Source: Mycobacterium cookii
GTDB lineage: Bacteria; Actinomycetota; Actinomycetes; Mycobacteriales; Mycobacteriaceae
DNA length: 64,000 bases
Assembly (NCBI RefSeq): GCF_010727945.1
Contig: NZ_AP022569.1
Span: forward strand, 434,001 to 498,000
Reading direction: 5' to 3'
The translations under genes were made by a program, and so were the position numbers. The notes beneath the pieces are model-generated. The model was not told the DNA's origin, did no database searches, and saw only the letters and a program-made list of their open reading frames with translations. Below are positions 54,324 through 64,000 of the stretch, piece by piece. Every line of letters starts with the position of its first letter. The stretch's first letter is position 1.

Positions 54324-55234
54324 CAGGCGAGGGAGTGGACGGAGCCGAAAATCACGGTGGTGCAAACGGATCCGGTATCGACGTGGTGCTGGTCACCGGC
54401 TTGTCGGGTGCCGGGCGCGGCACCGCTGCCAAGGTCCTCGAAGACTTGGGCTGGTATGTCGCCGACAACCTGCCACCTCAGCTGATCACCAGGATGGTCG
54501 ACCTGGGTCTCGACGCGGGATCTCGGATCACGCAGCTGGCTGTGGTGATGGACGTGCGGTCTCGCGGGTTCACCGGCGACTTGGATTGGGTGCGCAACGA
54601 GCTCGCCACCCGCCACATCAGCCCCCGGGTGTTGTTCATGGAGGCCTCCAACGACATGCTGGTGCGCCGTTACGAGCAGAACCGGCGCAGCCACCCGCTG
54701 CAGGGGGAGCAGACACTGGCCGAAGGCATCGTCGCGGAGCGGGAGATGCTCGCTCCGGTCCGCGCGACCGCCGACCTCATCATCGACACCTCGACGCTGT
54801 CGGTGCGCGAGTTGCGGGAAAGCATCGAGCGGGCTTTCGGTGGCGAGACCGTCGCGCAGACCAGCGTCACGGTGGAATCCTTCGGCTTCAAATACGGCCT
54901 GCCGATGGACGCCGACTCAGTGATGGATGTGCGGTTCTTGCCCAACCCGCACTGGATCGACGATCTGCGACCGCACACCGGGCAGCATCCGGCAGTGCGT
55001 GATTACGTCCTTGGGCAGACGGGCGCGGTGGAGTTCTTGGAGACTTACCATCGATTGCTATCCCTGACTATCGACGGCTACCGCAGGGAAGGGAAGCGCT
55101 ATATGACCGTGGCGATCGGCTGCACCGGCGGTAAGCACCGCAGTGTCGCGATCGCCGAGGCGTTAGCGGGGCTGCTCGGGTCCGACGAGCAGTTGTCGGC
55201 GCGGGTCTTGCACCGGGATCTGGGTCGCGAATGA
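54320..55234 (+). CDS. rapZ: RapZ-like nucleotide-binding protein (Rv1421-like)
   Basis: The 304-residue protein has an N-terminal P-loop-type motif GLSGAGRGT (27-35) with Arg33 where the Walker lysine normally is, and the C-terminal RapZ domain ([30 protein letters not shown]). In E. coli RapZ delivers small RNAs; in actinobacteria the role is not settled. It belongs to the coupled uvrC-rapZ-yvcK-whiA cluster (all ATGA junctions). M. tuberculosis Rv1421 also has the Arg, as far as I recall. Confidence 0.92.
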   Translation: MTGEGVDGAENHGGANGSGIDVVLVTGLSGAGRGTAAKVLEDLGWYVADNLPPQLITRMVDLGLDAGSRITQLAVVMDVRSRGFTGDLDWVRNELATRHISPRVLFMEASNDMLVRRYEQNRRSHPLQGEQTLAEGIVAEREMLAPVRATADLIIDTSTLSVRELRESIERAFGGETVAQTSVTVESFGFKYGLPMDADSVMDVRFLPNPHWIDDLRPHTGQHPAVRDYVLGQTGAVEFLETYHRLLSLTIDGYRREGKRYMTVAIGCTGGKHRSVAIAEALAGLLGSDEQLSARVLHRDLGRE

Positions 55235-56259
55235 GCCTCCGGATTGTCGCCCTCGGCGGCGGGCATGGTTTGTACGCGACGTTGTCGGCTGCCCGGCGAC
55301 TCACCCCGCACGTCACCGCCGTCGTCACCGTCGCCGACGACGGCGGCTCGTCGGGGCGGCTGCGCAGCGAGCTTGACGTCGTGCCGCCCGGTGATCTGCG
55401 AATGGCGTTGGCGGCCTTGGCTTCTGATAGCCCGCAAGGCCGGTTGTGGGCGACGATCATGCAACATCGCTTCGGGGGAAACGGTGCGCTGACGGGTCAC
55501 CCGATCGGCAACCTGCTGCTCGCGGGCCTGAGCGAAGTGCTGGCCGACCCGGTCGCCGCTCTCGACGAAGTCGCCCGGATCCTCGGGGTCCGTGGCAGGG
55601 TGCTGCCGATGTGCCCGATCCCGCTGCAGATCGAGGCCGACGTGTCCGGATTGGAAGCCGACCCGCGGATGTTCCGGGTGATCCGCGGACAGGTGGCGGT
55701 TGCCACCACGCCGGGAAAAGTGCGCAGGGTGCGGTTGCTGCCCGGCAATCCACCGGCCACCCGGCAGGCCGTCGACGCGATCCTGTCCGCCGACCTGGTG
55801 GTGCTGGGCCCTGGCTCGTGGTTCACCAGCGTGATCCCGCACGTGCTGGTGCCCGGCCTGGCCGCGGCGCTGCAGGCGACCACCGCCCGCCGCGCGCTGG
55901 TGCTCAACCTGGTGGCCGAGCCAGGGGAGACGGCGGGTTTTTCGGTGGAGCGCCATCTGCATGTGCTCGCCCAGCATGCGCCGGACTTCACCGTGCACGA
56001 CGTGATCATCGATGCCGATCGGGTGCCGAGCGAGCGTGAGCGCGAGCAGCTGCGGCGGACGGCAACTCTGCTTCGTGCCCAGGTTCAGTTCGCAGACGTG
56101 GTCCGGCCTGGTACACCTTTACATGACCCGGGCAAGCTGGCCGCGGCGTTGGATGGGGTGAGCGTGCGCGACACGGGACAGCCGCCGCCTTCGGCGACGA
56201 CCACTGATTCGGTCGAAGAGGGTCGCAACGGACCAAGGGGTGACGACGCGTGGCGATGA
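55231..56259 (+). CDS. yvcK: YvcK/CuvA-family gluconeogenesis and morphogenesis factor
   Basis: The 342-residue protein has the UPF0052/YvcK motifs [39 protein letters not shown] and [14 protein letters not shown]. Homologues bind UDP-sugars and steer carbon into cell-wall precursors; in mycobacteria (CuvA) it affects cell shape and growth on non-glycolytic carbon. Coupled to rapZ and whiA. The C-terminal ~35 residues are a variable tail. Confidence 0.93.
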   Translation: MSLRIVALGGGHGLYATLSAARRLTPHVTAVVTVADDGGSSGRLRSELDVVPPGDLRMALAALASDSPQGRLWATIMQHRFGGNGALTGHPIGNLLLAGLSEVLADPVAALDEVARILGVRGRVLPMCPIPLQIEADVSGLEADPRMFRVIRGQVAVATTPGKVRRVRLLPGNPPATRQAVDAILSADLVVLGPGSWFTSVIPHVLVPGLAAALQATTARRALVLNLVAEPGETAGFSVERHLHVLAQHAPDFTVHDVIIDADRVPSEREREQLRRTATLLRAQVQFADVVRPGTPLHDPGKLAAALDGVSVRDTGQPPPSATTTDSVEEGRNGPRGDDAWR

Positions 56260-57233
56260 CGGCCGAAGTCAAAGACGAGTTGAGTCGCCTGGTGGTTAGT
56301 TCGGTGAGCGCCAGGCGCGCCGAGGTCACCTCGCTGCTGCGGTTCGCCGGCGGGCTGCACATCGTGGCCGGCCGAGTGGTCGTCGAAGCCGAGGTGGATC
56401 TGGGCAGCATCGCGCGACGGCTGCGCAAGGACATCTTCGATCTGTACGGCTACAACGCGATCGTGCATGTGTTGTCCGCCAGCGGAATCCGTAAGACGAC
56501 GCGGTACGTGCTGCGGGTTGCCAACGACGGCGAAGCGCTGGCCCGGCAGACCGGTCTGCTCGATCTGCGCGGACGCCCGGTGCGAGGCCTGCCCGCCCAA
56601 GTGGTCGGCGGCAGCGTCGGCGACGCCGAGGCGGCGTGGCGCGGCGCGTTCTTGGCGCACGGTTCATTGACCGAGCCCGGAAGGTCGTCTGCGCTGGAAG
56701 TCAGCTGCCCAGGTCCCGAGGCGGCGCTGGCGTTGGTGGGCGCAGCGCGCCGGCTCGGCATCAGTGCCAAAGCCCGCGAGGTGCGCGGAGCCGACCGGGT
56801 CGTGGTGCGCGACGGCGAGGCCATCGGCGCGCTGTTGACCCGGATGGGTGCTCAGGACACCCGGCTGGTCTGGGAGGAGCGGCGGATGCGCCGCGAGGTC
56901 CGGGCGACGGCGAACCGGCTGGCGAACTTCGACGACGCCAACCTGCGGCGCTCGGCCCGCGCCGCGGTCGCGGCCGCGGCCCGCGTCGAGCGGGCGCTGG
57001 AGATTCTCGGCGATGGTGTACCCGACCACTTGGCGGCGGCGGGCAAGCTGCGTGTCGAACACCGGCAGGCCTCGTTGGAGGAGTTGGGTCGGCTGGCCGA
57101 TCCGCCGATGACGAAAGACGCTGTGGCCGGCCGTATTCGGCGCCTGTTGTCGATGGCCGACCGCAAGGCCAAGGTTGACGGCATTCCCGACACCGAGTCG
57201 GCGGTGACCCCCGACCTGCTGGAAGACGCCTGA
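56256..57233 (+). CDS. whiA: WhiA-family DNA-binding developmental regulator
   Basis: The 325-residue protein has an N-terminal LAGLIDADG-derived fold ([50 protein letters not shown]), followed by a C-terminal HTH ([31 protein letters not shown]). WhiA activates cell-division genes with WhiB in Streptomyces. ATG 56256 forms ATGA with the yvcK stop and gives the M. tuberculosis-like N-terminus; a GTG at 56250 would add two residues. Confidence 0.95.
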   Translation: MTAEVKDELSRLVVSSVSARRAEVTSLLRFAGGLHIVAGRVVVEAEVDLGSIARRLRKDIFDLYGYNAIVHVLSASGIRKTTRYVLRVANDGEALARQTGLLDLRGRPVRGLPAQVVGGSVGDAEAAWRGAFLAHGSLTEPGRSSALEVSCPGPEAALALVGAARRLGISAKAREVRGADRVVVRDGEAIGALLTRMGAQDTRLVWEERRMRREVRATANRLANFDDANLRRSARAAVAAAARVERALEILGDGVPDHLAAAGKLRVEHRQASLEELGRLADPPMTKDAVAGRIRRLLSMADRKAKVDGIPDTESAVTPDLLEDA

Positions 57234-57305
57234 CCCAGCATGCTGTTCAGCGTGATGCCGCTACATTGTTCTCGCCAACGGTGGCACAGCTGAAACGAGG
57301 CCGTC

Positions 57306-59048
57306 ATGGGATTCATCACCCCGGACCTTCCGGACGTCGACCCCGAGACTTGGCACGACTTGCCGGCGTCCGAGAGGCTGCAGGTGGTCACCCGGCACTG
57401 GGTGGAGCACGGTTTCGGCACCCCGTCGGCGATCTATCTGCTCTACGTCGTCAAAATGGCCGCCTATGTCGCCGGTGCTGCCGCTGTCGTCTCGCTGACC
57501 CCGGGACTCGGCGGGTTGGGGCATATCGCCGCGTGGTGGACGCAGCCGATCGTGTACCAGAAAGTCGTCATCTTCACCCTGCTGTTCGAGGTGCTGGGCC
57601 TTGGCTGCGGATCGGGACCGCTGACCGCGCGATTCTGGCCACCGATCGGTGGCTTCCTATATTGGTTGCGGCCCAAGACTATTCGCCTTCCACCGTGGCC
57701 GCGCGAGGTGCCGTTCACCAGTGGCGACACCCGCACCGTCCTTGACGTTGCGCTCTACGCCGTCGTCCTGGGCTCCGCTGTCTGGGCGCTGTTGGCACCG
57801 GGTCACGGCGGATCCGTCACGGCCACAGGCGATGTCGGTTTGATCGATCCGATCCGGGTGGTGCCGACGATCGTTGCGCTGGCGCTGCTGGGTCTGCGCG
57901 ACAAGACGATCTTCTTGGCGGCGCGCGGTGAGCACTACTGGCTGAAGCTCGTGGTGTTCTTCTTCCCGTTCGCCGACCAGATCGCAGCGTTCAAGATCGT
58001 CATGCTCGGACTGTGGTGGGGGGCGGCCACTTCCAAGCTGAACCACCACTTCCCCTACGTTGTCGCGGCGATGACGAGCAACAACGCCTTGTTACGCGGC
58101 AGGGCATTCAACTGGTTGAAGCGCAGGCTCTATCGCGATCCGGTCAACGACATCCGCCCGTCGTGGATCCCGAAGCTGATGGCCCATGTCGGCGGCACCA
58201 CAGCGGAATTCATCGTTCCGGCGGTGTTGGTATTTGCCGCAGGCAATCACCCGTGGCGGTGGGCCCTGATCGGCTTCATGGTGGTCTTCCACCTCAACAT
58301 CATCTCCAATCTGCCGATGGGTGTTCCGTTGGAGTGGAACGTATTTTTCATCTTCTCGCTCTTCTACCTGTTCGGGCACTACGGCAACATGACGATCTAC
58401 GACCTCAATTCGCCGCTGCTGCTGGCGATGCTGTTGGCGGCGCTACTCGTGATTCCGATCGTCGGAAACATGTTCCCGCAACAGATTTCGTTCTTACCCG
58501 CGTTGCGGTACTACGCCGGCAACTGGGCGTCGAGCGTTTGGTGTTTCCGTGCGGGCATCGAGGACAAGATCGAGGCCGACGTGGTGAAAAGCTCCGCGCT
58601 GACCGCCAAACAAGTGGCCAGGCTCTACGATCCGGCGACCGCTGAAATCATCAGCGACAAGGCTCGGGCATTCCGGTCCATGCACGTACACGGTCGCGCA
58701 CTCAACGGTCTGGTCGCCCGCGCGCTGGACAACGAGGCGGACTACGCGCTGCGTGAGGGCGAAACTGTCGCCGGTCCGCTCATCGGCTGGAATTTCGGCG
58801 AAGGACACCTGCACAACGAGCAACTGCTTGAAGCCGTGCAGCGGCGCTGCCAGTTCGACGAGGGCGACCTGCGGGTGATCATCCTCGAGGGCCAACCGAT
58901 CCAGACCCAGAAGCAGTGGTACCGCATCGTCGACGCGAAAACCGGGCTGATCGAAGAAGGCTTCATCACCATCAAAGACATGCTGGCCCGCCAGCCATGG
59001 CCCGACCCCGGCGACGAGCTGCCCGTCCACCCGATTACCGGGCGATAA
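57306..59048 (+). CDS. DUF3556-family multi-span membrane protein
   Basis: The 580-residue protein has about ten membrane segments in the first ~430 residues, including one with many His/Asn (WWGAATSKLNHHFPYVVAAM, FHLNIISNLPMGVPLEWNV), then a soluble ~150-residue C-terminal region (ALVARALDNEA-type; GPLIGWNFGEGHLHNEQLL; LRVIILEGQPIQTQKQWYRI). I recognise the DUF3556 transmembrane family of actinobacteria, function unknown. It lies between the whiA cluster and gap, where M. tuberculosis carries several other genes. AACGAGG precedes the ATG. Confidence 0.8.
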   Translation: MGFITPDLPDVDPETWHDLPASERLQVVTRHWVEHGFGTPSAIYLLYVVKMAAYVAGAAAVVSLTPGLGGLGHIAAWWTQPIVYQKVVIFTLLFEVLGLGCGSGPLTARFWPPIGGFLYWLRPKTIRLPPWPREVPFTSGDTRTVLDVALYAVVLGSAVWALLAPGHGGSVTATGDVGLIDPIRVVPTIVALALLGLRDKTIFLAARGEHYWLKLVVFFFPFADQIAAFKIVMLGLWWGAATSKLNHHFPYVVAAMTSNNALLRGRAFNWLKRRLYRDPVNDIRPSWIPKLMAHVGGTTAEFIVPAVLVFAAGNHPWRWALIGFMVVFHLNIISNLPMGVPLEWNVFFIFSLFYLFGHYGNMTIYDLNSPLLLAMLLAALLVIPIVGNMFPQQISFLPALRYYAGNWASSVWCFRAGIEDKIEADVVKSSALTAKQVARLYDPATAEIISDKARAFRSMHVHGRALNGLVARALDNEADYALREGETVAGPLIGWNFGEGHLHNEQLLEAVQRRCQFDEGDLRVIILEGQPIQTQKQWYRIVDAKTGLIEEGFITIKDMLARQPWPDPGDELPVHPITGR

Positions 59049-59054
59049 GCGTGA

Positions 59055-60158
<1,104 letters not shown>

Positions 60159-60160
60159 CC

Positions 60161-61378
60161 GTGGCTATCGCGAATCTGTCCGACCTTCTCGCACAGGGAG
60201 TTTCGGGTCGCGGTGTGCTGGTCCGGTCCGACCTGAACGTGCCGCTGAGCGACGACGGGTCGATCACCGATCCCGGGCGGATCATCGCGTCGGTGCCGAC
60301 GATCAAGGCGCTCGCCGACGCCGGCGCCAAGGTCGTGGTGACGGCTCATCTGGGACGGCCCAAAGGCGAACCGGACCTGAAACTCTCGCTGGCACCGGTG
60401 GCCGCGGCACTCGGCGAGCAGTTGGGCAAGGACGTGCAATTGGCCGACGATGTCGTCGGCCGCGATGCGCGGGCGCGTGCCGAGCGCTTGACCGACGGAG
60501 ATGTGCTGCTGCTGGAGAACATTCGTTTCGACCCGCGGGAGACCAGCAAGGACGAAGGCGAGCGTTTGTCGCTGGCCCGCGAACTCGTCGAATTAGTCGG
60601 CGCCACCGGTGCTTTCGTGTCTGACGGCTTCGGTGTGGTGCATCGCAAACAGGCGTCTGTCTACGACGTTGCGACGCTGCTGCCGCACTACGCAGGCACC
60701 CTGGTCGCCGAAGAGGTCGGCGTGCTGGAGCGGCTGACCAGCTCAACCAAGCGGCCGTATGCGGTGGTGCTCGGCGGCTCGAAGGTGTCGGACAAGCTCG
60801 GCGTGATCGAGCAGTTGGCCACCAAGGCCGACAGCATCGTCATCGGCGGCGGGATGTGCTTCACATTCCTTGCAGCGAACGGTCTTTCGGTGGGCACCTC
60901 GCTGCTGCAGACCGAGATGATCGACACCTGCCGACAGCTGCTCGACACCTACGCCGACGTCATCCGGCTGCCGGTCGACATCGTGGTGGCCGAGAAGTTC
61001 GCCGCCGACTCGACCCCGGAAGTCGTTGCCGCTGATGCGATTCCGGACGGCAAGATGGGACTCGACATCGGGCCGGGGTCGGTCAAGCGATTCACCAGCC
61101 TGCTGTCGAACGCGGAGACGATCTTCTGGAACGGCCCGATGGGGGTCTTCGAGTTCCCGGCCTACGCCGCGGGCACCAAAGGTGTCGCCGAGGTGATCGC
61201 CGCCGCCACGGCCAAGGGTGCGTTCAGTGTGGTCGGTGGCGGGGATTCCGCCGCCGCGGTGCGCGCGCTGGGTCTGCCCGAGGATGGCTTCTCGCACATT
61301 TCCACCGGCGGCGGGGCATCGCTGGAATACCTTGAGGGCAAATCGCTGCCCGGCCTGGAAGTGCTGAGCAGCACCTGA
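60161..61378 (+). CDS. pgk: Phosphoglycerate kinase
   Basis: The 405-residue enzyme transfers phosphate from 1,3-bisphosphoglycerate to ADP. It has the N-terminal substrate motif [45 protein letters not shown], the hinge [17 protein letters not shown], and the ATP-site [16 protein letters not shown]. The GTG lies two bases after the gap stop. Single-copy glycolytic enzyme. Confidence 0.97.
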   Translation: MAIANLSDLLAQGVSGRGVLVRSDLNVPLSDDGSITDPGRIIASVPTIKALADAGAKVVVTAHLGRPKGEPDLKLSLAPVAAALGEQLGKDVQLADDVVGRDARARAERLTDGDVLLLENIRFDPRETSKDEGERLSLARELVELVGATGAFVSDGFGVVHRKQASVYDVATLLPHYAGTLVAEEVGVLERLTSSTKRPYAVVLGGSKVSDKLGVIEQLATKADSIVIGGGMCFTFLAANGLSVGTSLLQTEMIDTCRQLLDTYADVIRLPVDIVVAEKFAADSTPEVVAADAIPDGKMGLDIGPGSVKRFTSLLSNAETIFWNGPMGVFEFPAYAAGTKGVAEVIAAATAKGAFSVVGGGDSAAAVRALGLPEDGFSHISTGGGASLEYLEGKSLPGLEVLSST

Positions 61379-61391
61379 GCGAAGGACACCG

Positions 61392-62177
61392 ATGAGTCGC
61401 AAGCCGCTGATCGCCGGCAACTGGAAGATGAACCTCAACCACTTCGAGGCGATCGCCCTGGTGCAGAAGATCGCTTTTTCGCTGCCGGACAAGTACTTCG
61501 ACAAGGTTGACGTCGCTGTCATTCCGCCGTTCACCGACCTGCGCAGCGTGCAGACCCTGGTCGACGGCGACAAATTGCGGCTGACCTACGGTGCCCAGGA
61601 CGTATCGCAACACGACTCCGGCGCCTACACCGGCGAGATCAGTGGGGCATTCCTGGCCAAGCTGGGTTGCCACTACGCGGTGGTGGGCCACTCGGAGCGG
61701 CGCACCTACCACGACGAGGACGACGCACTGGTGGCCGCCAAAGCCGCCGCCGCGCTCAAGCATGGGCTGACGCCGATCGTGTGTATCGGTGAGCACCTGG
61801 AAGTGCGCGAGGCCGGCGAGCATGTCAGCCACTGCCAGACTCAGCTGCGCGGATCGCTGGCCGGGCTTTCCGCAGAGCAGATCGACAAGGTGGTCATCGC
61901 CTACGAGCCGGTGTGGGCGATCGGCACCGGACGGGTGGCCAGCGCCTCCGACGCTCAGGAGGTGTGTAAGGCGGTGCGTGGCGAGCTCGCGACGCTGGCG
62001 TCGCCGCAGATCGCCGAGACCGTCCGAGTGCTTTACGGCGGCTCGGTGAATGCGAAGAACATCGGCGACATCGTCGCGCAGGAAGACGTCGACGGCGCCC
62101 TGGTCGGCGGCGCGTCGCTGGATGGCGAGCAGTTCGCGACGCTGTCGGCCATCGCGGCCGGGGGACCGCTGCCCTAG
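61392..62177 (+). CDS. tpiA: Triosephosphate isomerase
   Basis: The 261-residue TIM barrel interconverts DHAP and glyceraldehyde 3-phosphate. Catalytic residues are Asn10 and Lys12 (GNWKMN), His100 (VVGHSERR) and Glu172 in [11 protein letters not shown]; the phosphate-binding loop is [13 protein letters not shown] 61392 lies 13 bases after pgk with a GCGAAGGACA site. Last gene of the glycolytic operon; secG, which follows in M. tuberculosis, is not here. Confidence 0.97.
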   Translation: MSRKPLIAGNWKMNLNHFEAIALVQKIAFSLPDKYFDKVDVAVIPPFTDLRSVQTLVDGDKLRLTYGAQDVSQHDSGAYTGEISGAFLAKLGCHYAVVGHSERRTYHDEDDALVAAKAAAALKHGLTPIVCIGEHLEVREAGEHVSHCQTQLRGSLAGLSAEQIDKVVIAYEPVWAIGTGRVASASDAQEVCKAVRGELATLASPQIAETVRVLYGGSVNAKNIGDIVAQEDVDGALVGGASLDGEQFATLSAIAAGGPLP

Positions 62178-62201
62178 AGCCCACGCCGTCGTTTCGGGCT
62201 C
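62177..62201 (+). terminator. Short hairpin after tpiA
   Basis: GAGCCC and GGGCTC form a 6-bp perfect stem with a 13-base loop immediately at the tpiA stop. There is no T-run; weak candidate for the end of the gap operon. Confidence 0.25.
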
Positions 62202-62277
62202 ACGTGTGATTCCGCCTGGGTAATCTCAGGGTTCTCATGCGCTCATGAGCGTGGGCACGCCTAGGTACGGGGGTCAC

Positions 62278-62871
62278 GTGGTTAGCAACCGCCGCCATCC
62301 TTCCCGCCTTCGGCGATCGGATTCACTTACGGGTTTCGCTTGCGCAGCCGGCGCGGCCGCGGTGGTCGCGATGGGCACCGCCCATGCCGACACCCCCGAC
62401 GACGTTATCGGCCAAGCGATCACCGACTTGAACCAGGGAGCTGCCCTCTTGGACGCCGCGCCCACCGCTGATCTCAGCGCGAGACAAGCCGACATTCTGA
62501 CTGAGCAGGCGACTCTCTCGACTCAGCTGGGCTCGGCCCTCAACTTGTTGCAGTCGGGGCAGGACGGTCTGTCTGCAAATGATCAGTCATTTCTGGCCGG
62601 CGCCGATGAACAGCTGGTCGCTGCCGCCCAAAACATGATTTCGGCTGATCAAGCGTTCATTGCAGCGGACCAGGCGGGCGACCTCGGCGGCAGCAGCTTG
62701 GGCTCGACAGACCTGGCATTTCTCAGCGCCGATCTGGGATTTCTGTCCGCTGCCTTCGACGCGACCGGTGCCAGCTTTCTGGCAATCCTCGATCCCAACA
62801 TCGGCCTAGACGGTGTAATAGCGCTCGATCCCTCGATGTTCGCCGACCTCCTATCCTCGGCCGGGCTGTGA
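62278..62871 (+). CDS. Secreted all-helical hypothetical protein
   Basis: The ~197-residue protein has a signal peptide (basic SNRRHPSRLRR, then FACAAGAAAVVAMG, cleavage after AHA) and a mature part of repeated amphipathic helices (LTEQATLSTQLGSAL, LQSGQDGLSANDQSFLAG, AAQNMISADQAFIAAD). The heptad-like pattern resembles small PE-type or WXG-type helical hairpins, but no PE or YxxxD motif is found. The GTG at 62278 follows a GGGGG run closely; an in-frame ATG at 62245 would add 11 residues. It directly precedes the aspartic protease gene. Confidence 0.65.
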   Translation: MVSNRRHPSRLRRSDSLTGFACAAGAAAVVAMGTAHADTPDDVIGQAITDLNQGAALLDAAPTADLSARQADILTEQATLSTQLGSALNLLQSGQDGLSANDQSFLAGADEQLVAAAQNMISADQAFIAADQAGDLGGSSLGSTDLAFLSADLGFLSAAFDATGASFLAILDPNIGLDGVIALDPSMFADLLSSAGL

Positions 62872-63002
62872 AACCGACACCCCGTGACAGCGTTGCGCTA
62901 TATTCAGGAACCCGCGTTTAGCTTAGGGAAACCTGAAGGAAACACAGCTTCGTTAAGTTGCGCTGGTTAGACACGGTCGGCACGCCTTCGGGAGGCATCG
63001 GG

Positions 63003-64000
63003 ATGGTTGGTCGCGAGAGCGCCAAGAACTCACGCAGCGCGACTGCGCGTCGGTGTGGGGTGGTCGTGGGTGGCGCTGTCAGCGCTTTTGTCGCCGCAGC
63101 GGCGATGGCTACCGGCTCGGCGGCGCCCGCCAAGGCCGACTTCGAGGCCCTTATCGACCCGATCATCCAGCCGCTGTTGACGTCGTTCACCGATTCCCTG
63201 GCGGCCCTCGACCCTGCGGCAGCCCTGGATATCACCAGCTGGACTGACAGCCTGCTCAGCAGCCTCGGCTCGATCGACTTGGCGCTGCCGTCGGTCGCGG
63301 AGCCCGCTGCAGCAGCTGCTTCGTCTTCAGCTGACGCCGCGGCGTCGACGGGTGGCACGATCCCGCTGACCGTCTTGGAAAACACCGAGCCAGCGGTGAA
63401 CGCCTCCATTGACGGCGGAAGCACCGTGCCGCTTCTGGTCGACACTGGATCCAGCGGCCTCGTCGTTCCGTGGCAAGACCTGGGTACAAATAACTTTCAG
63501 GCGTTGGACCATCTCTTCCAACTCGGCGCGCCCACCGGAATCAGTCAGAGCGGCTACAGCGGCGGGGTGGACTACTTCTACCTGACGTACAACAGCGTTC
63601 CGGTCGACTACGCAGGGGGCTTGACCACGACCGGTCCTGTCGACGTCGAGGTCTACTCGTGGGACCCGAACAACTTGTTGAGCCTTTTCACCAATAACGC
63701 CTTCCAGAACTTCCTCACCGGCAACGCGGTCCAGGGCATCCTCGGCATCGGAGAGAACACCGCAGGTCCGACTACCAGCCCGTTTGAGAGCTTTAACGGA
63801 GTGCTGGTCGACATTCCTAATCATGAACTCGTTGTCGGTGCCGATCCGCTGACGGGTGGCACCACAGTGAGCGGTGACCCGATCTCCACCCTGTACGAGA
63901 CGGTGTCGAACAGCGGCACAGTGGCCGGCGGTTCAGCGGTTTCCAACGACGTCGACTCCGGCGGTGTCTACGGGACCATTCCGTCGAGTCTGGCGGGCAA
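63003..64000 (+). CDS. Secreted pepsin-like aspartic protease, PecA-like but without a PE domain (3' truncated)
   Basis: The frame is open from ATG 63003 to the window end. The first ~42 residues look like a signal peptide (VVVGGAVSAFVAAAAMATG, cleavage near PAKA). A helical segment of about 80 residues and an Ala/Ser linker (~110-123) follow. The protease domain has catalytic Asp147 in LLVDTGSSGLVVPW and second catalytic Asp318 in NDVDSGGVYG, plus QGILGIGENTAGPTTSP, the layout of the PecA/PE_PGRS35 protease domain. In PecA that domain follows a PE domain and cleaves PE_PGRS proteins at the surface. Here the PE domain and PGRS linker are absent. GGGAGG precedes the ATG. Confidence 0.85.
   Translation, partial: MVGRESAKNSRSATARRCGVVVGGAVSAFVAAAAMATGSAAPAKADFEALIDPIIQPLLTSFTDSLAALDPAAALDITSWTDSLLSSLGSIDLALPSVAEPAAAAASSSADAAASTGGTIPLTVLENTEPAVNASIDGGSTVPLLVDTGSSGLVVPWQDLGTNNFQALDHLFQLGAPTGISQSGYSGGVDYFYLTYNSVPVDYAGGLTTTGPVDVEVYSWDPNNLLSLFTNNAFQNFLTGNAVQGILGIGENTAGPTTSPFESFNGVLVDIPNHELVVGADPLTGGTTVSGDPISTLYETVSNSGTVAGGSAVSNDVDSGGVYGTIPSSLAG

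Overview
The window is a contiguous stretch of a mycobacterial chromosome. It is uniformly GC-rich with many GTG starts and ATGA/GTGA/TAATG gene junctions. Its backbone follows the Mycobacterium tuberculosis order from pyrR (Rv1379) to tpiA (Rv1438). The PE15/PPE20, PE_PGRS25 and vapBC10 loci that M. tuberculosis carries in this interval are absent, and several genes here have no counterpart there. This points to a non-tuberculous mycobacterium; the species cannot be named from the sequence alone.

Layout. 1-4233: a truncated TetR regulator, an acyl-CoA-dehydrogenase-fold oxidoreductase behind a perfect palindrome, then a reverse-strand trio (DUF6065-like, serine beta-lactamase-like hydrolase, GNAT). 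4234-13079: the pyrimidine operon pyrR-pyrB-pyrC-(membrane protein)-carA-carB-pyrF, preceded by a PyrR-binding hairpin that abuts the pyrR ribosome binding site. 13536-17524: housekeeping genes mihF, gmk, rpoZ, coaBC, metK. 17632-22497: an unknown gene, a flavin monooxygenase, two tandem HSL-type esterases and a YhhN-like membrane protein. 22494-24497: a PriA lacking helicase motifs.

24498-35460 is an accessory block between priA and fmt. It holds two tiny genes, two tandem ~1100-residue cyclase/ATPase/LuxR regulators, a P450 with a palindromic operator candidate, an LpqN-type lipoprotein, a predicted Tat-exported hemerythrin lipoprotein and a DUF2231 membrane protein. 35461-39614: fmt, rsmB, rpe, ribD. 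39586-43741: a second accessory block with an MddA-type methyltransferase, a decayed zinc metallopeptidase, an RDD protein, small membrane proteins and an arrestin-like protein.

43742-50816: the LprG/P55 lipid-export operon, then ribE, small secreted proteins including a collagen-like Gly-Gly-Pro protein, ribA2, ribH and a PH-like membrane protein. 50889-52322: a DUF222/HNH gene whose start codon lies inside a near-consensus LexA (SOS) box. 52344-57233: uvrC-rapZ-yvcK-whiA, all coupled. 57306-62177: a DUF3556 membrane protein and gap-pgk-tpiA. 62278-64000: two secreted proteins, the second a PecA-like pepsin-family aspartic protease with a signal peptide in place of a PE domain; it runs off the window.

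Functionally, de novo UMP synthesis is complete from carbamoyl phosphate to UMP except pyrD, riboflavin synthesis is nearly complete (ribD, ribE, ribA2, ribH), and lower glycolysis is represented by gap-pgk-tpiA. No tRNA, rRNA, CRISPR array or insertion sequence was recognised.
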